A stretch of DNA of 64,000 bases, from the NCBI RefSeq assembly GCF_003478445.1, contig NZ_QUET01000009.1, positions 53,404 through 117,403 on the forward strand. The letters are read 5' to 3'. Shown here piece by piece: positions 57,766 through 64,000 of the stretch; positions within the stretch are counted from its first letter, which is position 1, and each line of letters starts with the position of its first letter. The DNA comes from Roseburia sp. AM59-24XD. GTDB lineage: Bacteria > Bacillota > Clostridia > Lachnospirales > Lachnospiraceae. The position numbers and the translations under genes are program-made. The notes under the pieces are model-generated. The model did no database searches and was not told the origin of the DNA. It saw only the letters and a list, made by a program, of their open reading frames with translations.

Positions 57766-59802
57766 CTACTGCGCCTCTTCTGCCAGCGAGGTATCCTTAA
57801 AACGGACCGGATTGCTGCAGCTTAGCTTCACACTGTCCCCATTCTGAACCTCAACCACAAACGTATTCGGCAGTTTATCCGGCTCATAGGATTTGTTCTT
57901 ATCCAGTTTACGTTCAGAGCGTTCCGGGATCTCCTTCAACTCAATCCGGTGTTCATCCAGCCACTTGGATTCGAGTTCCTTTCCATCAAATATCACCTTA
58001 CAGTACGGGGTAAAATTCTGACCATGAACGATCACTTTACCGTTCCTTACCGTGACGTTCTCAAGCTTAACAGGCTGCGTTCCCATTTGCAGATCTGTTG
58101 CCTCAAACGGAGCCTCACCTCCATATGCATAGTTCTCTCCATAAAGAAGATCATATTCTAATGTCCTTAAATTCTCCTTATAGCGGTCACTGCTCCGATC
58201 TGCCTGCTGATGATACTTTGTGATCAGTCCCTGATGGATCCCAACCTGATCAAGCACCTCCGAATAGAGCTGATATGCTGTCAGATCCTGATCCTTCTCC
58301 TTCAGTCCGTAATTATTCCAGACAATATACTGTGTCTCATACAGACTTCCGTCATTCAGATCCTCATTGGTAAGCTCAAGGCTTGGCAGATGATCTCCAT
58401 ACAACACAAGCACAGTCGGCTTCTTACGCTTCTCCAGCGCACTGATCAATCTGCCGATCATCTGATCGACCTCATTGATCTCATTGACATAATAGCGGTA
58501 ACTGTCCTCTTTGCCCTCCGGAGAATTATAGACCTCGATCGGATCCTTGGCATCCGGATCGACATCATTATATTTTCCGTGACTCTGCACCGTAATCCCA
58601 AAGGTAAAGCACGGCTTCTCTCGGTTAGTGTTCAATGTCCTAAGAATCTCATCCACCATCACATCATCCTTCGCCCAGCCATTCGGATTCAGGGTAATGT
58701 TATTCATATACTCCACGGATGTGAAGCTGTCAAAGCCGAGATTGGAAAAGACCTTGTTACGACCGTAAAATGTCGCTGTATTATTATGAACTGCATGACT
58801 GGTATAACCGATCTCAGCCAGATCATTGCATATACTCTCAGAGGTTTTGCTTTTAAGAACTGTTTTGTACGGATATTCGCTGACACCAAAATCATGCTGG
58901 CTCATTCCCGTCAGAACCTCAAACTCTGTATTGACAGTTCCTGCCCCCACAGTCGGCACTGTCAGCTGTCCATTCGTATACTCCTTCTGCAGCCGATGGA
59001 AATTCGGAAGGGGATCTCTCGAAAAGCTGATCTTCTTCACATCACAGATATCAAAGAAGGATTCCAGCTGGATCATTATGATATCCGGCTTCACCTTCGT
59101 ATCCTTCTGCTTGTCACTGATAGAAGCCTTAAGCTTTGAAACACTTTCCTCAGAATAATCCTCCGGTTTCTTGATGCCGGTGTCTATGATACTGTTGGCA
59201 AAGCAGTACACAAATCCATAATTCTCGTAAGCCTCTGAGATATTGGTATAATTCTCTGCCAGTGCCTGAACGGACGTACTCGACTTATGCATCACAAAAA
59301 TACTTGTAATAACTACAAGCACCACGAACGTAGAAAGCATATATGCCTTCTTTGTCTTGTTCTTCTGAATGCATGGCGTCTTGCGGAACAGTACAACCAG
59401 GGAAACCACCAGAAGGGCAATTGCAAAAAAGATCATCACCACATTAAACGCCGTCAGATAATGACCGGACACACTGATTGCACTGCTGATCAGTGTAAAA
59501 TCGACCGCAGAAAACGGTGTCACTCTGAAGTGCAGTATCACAAAATTGACAATGCCGAATAAAAGCCAGACAACAGACATGAAAACGAGAACAAAAATCT
59601 CCCGCTTAAAATACATTGCAACTGACAGAGTCAGCATAATAATGAGTACATTAAATAAAAACAAAAATGGCTGCTCGACCATATACGAAAATGCCGAAAA
59701 TAAAGACTTTCTATTCAAGCTCTCAATCACGACGTCCAATATAACCGGCAGTAAAACATAAAAAGTCACAAACTTTTTGAGCCGTAATAATTTTTCTCCC
59801 AT
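57766..59802 (-). CDS. LTA synthase family sulfatase-fold phosphoglycerol transferase with C-terminal IPT-like domain
   Basis: 678 residues from ATG at 59802 (GGAAGGTTGATC site; an in-frame TTG at 59808 lies inside it). Five transmembrane helices (to about 180) precede an extracytoplasmic sulfatase-fold domain: P-D-I-I-M-I-Q-L-E-S-F-F-D (metal Glu), V-G-A-G-T-V-N-T-E-F-E-V-L-T-G (candidate Thr nucleophile) and L-V-L-Y-G-D-H-L-P-S (metal Asp/His). The last about 110 residues (E-N-V-T-V-R-N-G-K-V-I-V-H-G-Q-N-F-T) look like an IPT/TIG domain, unusual for the family. Probably makes glycerol-phosphate polymer or modifies surface glycans. Confidence 0.87.
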   Translation of the reverse strand: MGEKLLRLKKFVTFYVLLPVILDVVIESLNRKSLFSAFSYMVEQPFLFLFNVLIIMLTLSVAMYFKREIFVLVFMSVVWLLFGIVNFVILHFRVTPFSAVDFTLISSAISVSGHYLTAFNVVMIFFAIALLVVSLVVLFRKTPCIQKNKTKKAYMLSTFVVLVVITSIFVMHKSSTSVQALAENYTNISEAYENYGFVYCFANSIIDTGIKKPEDYSEESVSKLKASISDKQKDTKVKPDIIMIQLESFFDICDVKKISFSRDPLPNFHRLQKEYTNGQLTVPTVGAGTVNTEFEVLTGMSQHDFGVSEYPYKTVLKSKTSESICNDLAEIGYTSHAVHNNTATFYGRNKVFSNLGFDSFTSVEYMNNITLNPNGWAKDDVMVDEILRTLNTNREKPCFTFGITVQSHGKYNDVDPDAKDPIEVYNSPEGKEDSYRYYVNEINEVDQMIGRLISALEKRKKPTVLVLYGDHLPSLELTNEDLNDGSLYETQYIVWNNYGLKEKDQDLTAYQLYSEVLDQVGIHQGLITKYHQQADRSSDRYKENLRTLEYDLLYGENYAYGGEAPFEATDLQMGTQPVKLENVTVRNGKVIVHGQNFTPYCKVIFDGKELESKWLDEHRIELKEIPERSERKLDKNKSYEPDKLPNTFVVEVQNGDSVKLSCSNPVRFKDTSLAEEAQ

Positions 59803-59841
59803 GATCAACCTTCCTTTATATCAGTTTCCTGTAATGCAAAA

Positions 59842-59879
59842 TATCGGCGCAGGCAGATAAAGACCTACTCACGCCGATA
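59842..59879 (-). terminator. Hairpin between the L,D-transpeptidase and LTA synthase genes
   Basis: TATCGGCG (59842-59849) and CGCCGATA (59872-59879), then TTTTGC on the minus strand. It could be the L,D-transpeptidase terminator, but a weak TATACT -10 box abuts its upstream edge, so it may instead lie in the LTA synthase leader. Confidence 0.55.
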
Positions 59880-59965
59880 GTATATCACTTTCTTTTTCAA
59901 ATTGCACGAAAATTTTATGATTGGTTTCTTAAAATTTTATGAAACCATTTTCTTCATTATTCGCG

Positions 59966-61318
59966 CTACTGAACAGCAGTCCCGGACGCTGTCTGTGCCG
60001 CTGCTGTCAGAAGGATCGTTATCTTCGTCTTGTTGCCTGCCTGATCCTGAACCTCATAAACAACCTGATAGCTTCCATCGTTCTGCTTTGTGATCTTCAC
60101 CTGAACATCCGAAACATGCAGCGTTGAAATATTATCCGATACACTGATCAGCGATCTTGCATATTTCTCAGTGACGGTAACAGACGGATCTACCGGATAT
60201 CTCTTTCCATCCTCCACGCCGGTGATCTTCGGAGCCTGATCGTCCACATAAGCCTTTACACTGACCTGTGCAAGCTCACTGGCATTCTGTGCCTGATAGG
60301 TCACCTTGTAAACGCCCTCTTTCAGCTTCTTAAAGATTACTTTTACATACTTACGGTCAAGAGCTTTCCCCTTCTGGGTGATCGTGACCTTCTTCAGTGC
60401 ATTTGCCTTGGTAAGCTGATCTGCTGACTGTACATATAGATCGCCGGCACCGGTAATCTTCGGAATCGGAAGACTTGCTGTTACCTTGATCTTAACAATC
60501 TTTTGAACCTTACGTCCAATCTCATCCTTCAGCTTATAGATTACTTTATACATACCCGGCTTTTTGGTGTTGACCTTTTTGACAACTTCACCATTATAAC
60601 GGATCAAAACCTTAATCCGTGATGTTGCATCATAGCCTGTCGTATTCTTTGCGGTTACGCCGCGCTTGACAGAAACACTGCCGCCATACGGCACGGTCTG
60701 ATTCCTGGCACCGGAAATAGTCGGCTTCTTCTTGTTCCACGGATTACCGGAGCTCCATACATCGGTCGGATCCCATCTGCTGGAGGACGGCAGCCTGATT
60801 CCTGAAGGTTTGCCGAGCGGTCCCGGTTTGGACGAATTGTAAACGGTTACCGGAGATCCGGACGGTACATTGTCATAAATCCATTTCGCATCTGCTACGG
60901 TAAGGCGTACACATCCATGGGATGCTGTTGTTCCAAGGCGGTTATATGCCTCTGACGACAGTGTGGACGGTGACGGCTTATAGTACCATACGGAATGAAA
61001 TAAAATGCCGCCGTGGATCCTGGTACAATACTGACCATAACACGGTCCGATCAGAGTATGCCAGCGCATCTTCTCTCCCAGAGGGAATGTTCCTACCGGT
61101 GTGGCTGCTCCTGTAGAGCATACCATTGCCTTGACCGGCTTATACTTTCCGTTTGCATTCATTTTATAAATCGTAACACAGTTTTTCTGCTTGTTAACCT
61201 TGATCTTATATCTGGAAGCGGCTCTGCTGACAGAGCTGTTACCTGCCAGACTGATGCATACCGCCAACACAAGTATGATCCCCAGCGCCTTCTTAAAGAT
61301 ACAGTTGTTCCGTTTCAT
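59966..61318 (-). CDS. Secreted L,D-transpeptidase (YkuD) with Ig-like repeats
   Basis: 450 residues. Signal peptide about 1-33 (ALGIILVLAVCISLAG). The YkuD domain (about 35-165) has the catalytic S-H-G-C-V-R-L with an upstream H-S-V-W-Y. Three bacterial Ig-like (DUF5011-type) repeats follow, starting P-T-I-S-G-A-R, P-K-I-T-G-A-G and P-K-I-T-G-V-E. The enzyme makes or rearranges 3-3 cross-links or attaches proteins to peptidoglycan; the repeats probably bind the wall or extend it. Confidence 0.9.
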   Translation of the reverse strand: MKRNNCIFKKALGIILVLAVCISLAGNSSVSRAASRYKIKVNKQKNCVTIYKMNANGKYKPVKAMVCSTGAATPVGTFPLGEKMRWHTLIGPCYGQYCTRIHGGILFHSVWYYKPSPSTLSSEAYNRLGTTASHGCVRLTVADAKWIYDNVPSGSPVTVYNSSKPGPLGKPSGIRLPSSSRWDPTDVWSSGNPWNKKKPTISGARNQTVPYGGSVSVKRGVTAKNTTGYDATSRIKVLIRYNGEVVKKVNTKKPGMYKVIYKLKDEIGRKVQKIVKIKVTASLPIPKITGAGDLYVQSADQLTKANALKKVTITQKGKALDRKYVKVIFKKLKEGVYKVTYQAQNASELAQVSVKAYVDDQAPKITGVEDGKRYPVDPSVTVTEKYARSLISVSDNISTLHVSDVQVKITKQNDGSYQVVYEVQDQAGNKTKITILLTAAAQTASGTAVQ

Positions 61319-61370
61319 GTTCTCCCTCCTGTTATCTGTTTAGATCTTCACCGGTAAACATCTGATTCTG

Positions 61371-62110
61371 CTACTCGGTCATGTTCTTGTAGATTCTTGC
61401 AACCTTGTCAACCGGTCCCTTGGCAACCAGATGACCACCATCAAGAATGATCGCACGGTCGCAGATTCTCTGAACCTGCTCCAGGGAATGTGACACGAAA
61501 AGCACGGTCACGCCCTTGTCAAACATATCCATGATCTTTTTCTCGCTTTTACGGCGGAACTTCTTATCTCCGACCGACAAAACCTCATCGAGGATCAGGA
61601 TCTCCGGCTCTACTACTGTCGCAATGGAAAATCCCAGACGCGACTTCATACCGGAGGAATAATTCTTGATCGGTACATCAATAAACTCTCCAAGCTCCGA
61701 AAAATCAACAATCTCATCAAACTTTTCATCGAGAAACTCCTTGGAATATCCAAGAACCGCACCGTACAGATATATATTCTCTCTGCCGGTATACTCCTGA
61801 CTAAAGCCCGCGCCAAGCTCCAGAAGAGGCGCAAGTTTACCTTTGGTCTGTACATATCCTGTTGTCGGCTTTAACACACCGGACACGATCTTAAGCAGCG
61901 TACTCTTACCGGAACCGTTCAGTCCAAGCACACCGAGACGCTCGCCCTTTTTCACTTCGAAATTGATCTCACGCAATGCCCAGAACTCATTAAAATGCAG
62001 ATCCCGTTTCAGAAAACGGATCATATATTCCTTCAGGTTATCTACCTGTCCTGACTCAGGTTAAAGCGCATTCCTACGTTTTTTACCTTGATGGCAACAT
62101 TATTCTTCAT
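61371..62110 (-). CDS. tagH: Polysaccharide/teichoic acid ABC exporter ATPase (TagH-like), frame broken by an apparent 1-base deletion
   Basis: 246 residues when corrected. Start ATG at 62110 (GGAG site): M-K-N-N-V-A-I-K-V-K-N-V-G-M-R-F-N-L-S-Q-D; near 62045 GGG reads GG and frame is lost before V-D-N-L-K-E-Y. The rest is continuous: Walker A G-L-N-G-S-G-K-S-T-L-L-K, signature Y-S-S-G-M-K-S-R, Walker B I-L-I-L-D-E-V. It powers export of undecaprenyl-linked polymer through the adjacent permease. Confidence 0.9.
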
Positions 62111-62180
62111 TGAACTCTCCATTTCTGCAAATATGCAATTTGTTGCAATGATCGCAACGATCCTCATCGGTTATCTACAA

Positions 62181-62967
62181 TTACAAATACAAAATGAAAT
62201 CATCCTGTTTCTTATAGAAAAGCACCATTCCTATCACTAAAAGCACGACTGCAATCCCTGCTGACAGAACACAATAATGCATATTCATCGGTACTCCATA
62301 TAAAACCGAATTACGGAAATTGGCAATGCACATATATACCGGGTTCATATTAAACACCCATCCTTTACCGCTCTTGATGATCCTTCTACCGGATAGAAAA
62401 TAGCAGATGCATACATCACAAGCATACAGCAACGCCCCAGATATATTCCACATCACGGAAAAATACACTCAGTGTGGCAAGGATCAGGCTGACTCCAAGC
62501 GACATCACGAACAAAATAGCGAGAGGGATCCATGCCTGTACCAGATACATTGTCGGCTCCACCTTCAGGACAATACCGACACCGACCAAAACGATCAGAG
62601 AGATCAGGAAGATCAGGAAGTTCGATACCACAGAGGATACCACATAAATATACTTCGGCACATAGACCTTTTTTATCATTGACGAGTTACCGCTGACAGA
62701 CTTAAGCCCCGCCTTCGTTGCTGACTGAAAGAAAGAGAACAAAAGACGACCGGTCAGTACATACACCGGGAACTGCTTTGTTCCTTTATTGAAAAAAGTA
62801 CCAAACACAACCGTCAATACAATCATGGTCAAAAGCGGCTCGATCAGAGTCCAGAGGATTCCCAGATATGACCGGCGATACTTTAATTTGATATTCTTCT
62901 TGACTAATTCGTACAAAAGATTATTGTACTTTGTAAAATTCCTAATAATCTGCTTCGATTTACCCAT
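62181..62967 (-). CDS. tagG: Polysaccharide/teichoic acid ABC exporter permease (TagG-like), frame disrupted by two or three indels
   Basis: About 262 residues when corrected, from ATG at 62967 (GAGGAAATCT site). K-L-K-Y-R-R-S-Y-L-G-I-L-W-T-L-I-E-P-L is the ABC-2 (TagG/RfbA) signature; six membrane segments. Near 62375-62450 the frame fails: V-F-F-R-D-V-E-Y-I-W-G-V, then L-L-Y-A-C, then M-Y-A-S-A-I-F-Y-P-V-E-G and I-I-K-S-G-K-G appear in successive different frames, in the order expected for the family. Partner of tagH. Confidence 0.88.
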
Positions 62968-63057
62968 AGATTTCCTCATTTCTGCCACCCTGCTGTCAGG
63001 CAGCATTCATTTCGAATTATCATTTTCCCTGTCCTTTAATGCGGACAATCGGTACTA

Positions 63058-63085
63058 ATTATAACATAAGCTGGAGAAAAGTCAA
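63058..63085 (-). promoter_or_regulatory. Promoter of the tagG-tagH operon
   Basis: TTGACT (63080-63085), 16-base spacer, TATAAT (63058-63063), about 90 bases upstream of tagG. Confidence 0.7.
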
Positions 63086-63111
63086 TTTTTCTATCGCATC
63101 CCCCGATTCTA

Positions 63112-63140
63112 TTGACCCCGCCGCCTCTATGTGATAAAGT
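63112..63140 (+). promoter_or_regulatory. Promoter of the orphan plus-strand gene
   Basis: TTGACC (63112-63117), 17-base spacer, TAAAGT (63135-63140), divergent from the tagGH promoter. Confidence 0.5.
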
Positions 63141-63197
63141 ACAATCATAGGGAGAATGCATTTGCAGACTACTCCCATCGGAAAGGAAGTCTTTTCT

Positions 63198-63626
63198 ATG
63201 ATACAGTTAAATCGAGAAGCCGGTATCTCTCAGAAATACGACGGTTCATTAGATTATGGCATTGAGATGTACGATCATCTTCCATATAAAAGAAACAGCG
63301 ATGTATGTAACGCCGGTGCGATCGCACTTTACAGCGGACATATCATCAAGTATTATCTCTGCAACAACGAGGAGGAAGTCTATCCTGTTGACAACAGGGA
63401 TGATAAGATCCAGTCGATCCTGCAGCGTGCCCGCGAACAAGCCATGAAGCTTCAGACAGCACCGGAGGAACCGGAAGTGATCGGAGATCCTTCGGAGATC
63501 ACAGACGAACAGATGCAGGCATTGACTGCGGAGCAGCCTGAGACACCGGAGGATGCAGAGGTTTCTGACACAGAGCAGCCCGCAGCCCCTGAGGTTGTTA
63601 ATTTAGATGATATAGAAGACTGGTAA
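63198..63626 (+). CDS. Small acidic protein of unknown function
   Basis: 142 residues from ATG at 63198 (AAAGGAAG site), preferred over an in-frame ATG at 63156. The first about 85 residues form a compact-looking domain (Y-D-G-S-L-D-Y-G-I-E-M-Y-D-H-L, A-I-A-L-Y-S-G-H-I-I-K-Y-Y-L). The remainder is Glu/Pro/Asp-rich and likely disordered, ending D-D-I-E-D-W. No membrane segment. Not recognised; own promoter and terminator. Confidence 0.75.
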   Translation: MIQLNREAGISQKYDGSLDYGIEMYDHLPYKRNSDVCNAGAIALYSGHIIKYYLCNNEEEVYPVDNRDDKIQSILQRAREQAMKLQTAPEEPEVIGDPSEITDEQMQALTAEQPETPEDAEVSDTEQPAAPEVVNLDDIEDW

Positions 63627-63637
63627 TCCTGGTACTT

Positions 63638-63672
63638 AAAATCCCGGTGGAATTACTCCGCCGGGATTTTTC
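63638..63672 (+). terminator. Terminator of the orphan gene
   Basis: AAAATCCCGG (63638-63647) pairs with CCGGGATTTT (63661-63670), with inner pairs and TTTTTCTTT after. Confidence 0.85.
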
Positions 63673-63770
63673 TTTGCTTTAATGTCTTTCAGGCACTGCC
63701 TGTGCTTCTCTTCTTCTGTCAAATTTTATTATCTCAAACTTCGCACATAAAATATATCACTGCGCCCATA

Positions 63771-64000
63771 CTATTTCTTATGTCCGAAGCCTAATTTTGT
63801 TTTTTGCCTTGATTTTTTGAACAACCGTGAGCTGGTGGTATTAAAATTGACGCAGATCAGTAGGATTTCTGAAAAGTCTTTGCTTTGCAATGCTTTGATA
63901 AATACGCATCCGTACGACTGAGCTCCGTAGGTGAGCTCAGCTATTTCGGACGGCACGCTCCCGCTACCACTGCACCACGCAGCGGTACATAACGCCCCAT
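63771..64000 (-). other. Open minus-strand frame at the right edge, coding status uncertain
   Basis: A frame with no stop enters from the right edge and ends at TAG 63771 (about 75 residues; last residues K-T-K-L-G-F-G-H-K-K). No family is recognised, and the in-frame start, if any, lies outside. The stretch 63673-63770 shows nothing else. Confidence 0.3.
63918..63940. repeat. Perfect hairpin near the right edge
   Basis: CTGAGCTC-7 bases-GAGCTCAG, an 8-bp perfect stem, with weaker flanking complementarity (TCCG/CGGA). Could be an element end or RNA structure; it lies inside the open frame above. Confidence 0.6.

Noticed and set aside
59866..59880. Sigma-28 promoter TAAA...GCCGATAG on the plus strand
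   Set aside because: The spacing between TAAA and GCCGATA is 11, not about 15, there is no plus-strand gene downstream, and the GCCGATA is half of the terminator stem.

Overview
The window looks like the chromosome of a motile, Gram-positive, endospore-lineage anaerobe of the Clostridia, most likely Lachnospiraceae (Roseburia/Agathobacter-like). This is inference. It rests on a Bacillus/Clostridium-type fla/che operon order, spoIIGA-sigE-sigG, CodY, CIRCE-controlled groESL, lipoteichoic-acid and teichoic-acid export genes, and families typical of Lachnospiraceae (DUF6062, DUF6106, DUF6115). Nearly everything is on the minus strand; only two genes (8835-9557 and 63198-63626) are on the plus strand.

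Layout, left to right: (1) 1-3170, a large secreted repeat protein (InlB-B and MucBP-like repeats) running off the left edge. (2) 3464-12980, housekeeping and envelope genes: amidase, guaB, a DUF6106-like protein, groEL/groES with CIRCE, a divergent DUF6062 gene, DUF2225, glnS and a SleB-type hydrolase. (3) 13324-48406, one giant leftward flagellar/chemotaxis operon: flgB-flgC-fliE-fliF-fliG-fliH-fliI-fliJ-ylxF-fliK-flgD-(TIGR02530)-flgE-flbD-motA-motB-fliL-fliM-fliY-fliO-fliP-fliQ-fliR-flhB-flhA-flhF-flhG-cheB-cheA-cheW-cheC-cheD-(membrane protein)-sigD-fapA-(two coiled or unknown proteins)-(MltG-like)-hisA. It builds basal body, rod, export gate, C-ring, stator and hook, and carries the signalling core plus the late sigma factor. 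(4) 48522-57573, codY, topA, dprA, comM, nrdR, ylmC, sigG, sigE and spoIIGA. (5) 57766-62967, cell-surface genes: LTA synthase-like, L,D-transpeptidase and TagGH-like exporter. (6) 63198 to the end, an orphan plus-strand gene and an unresolved right edge.

Two things deserve attention. First, reading the gaps and frames shows at least 14 single-base losses inside conserved, mostly essential genes (guaB, groEL, groES, flgE, fliG, topA, comM, tagH, tagG), nearly all in short homopolymers. They make a false FliG-FliH fusion and split several genes, and look like consensus errors rather than decay. Second, the 173-base gap before flgE can fold into a compact RNA: a closing stem, two hairpins, and a 6-bp pseudoknot from a hairpin loop to just upstream of the flgE ribosome binding site. 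I could not assign it to a known riboswitch class; it is the best candidate here for an undescribed regulatory element.

No tRNA, rRNA, CRISPR array, insertion sequence or prophage was recognised.
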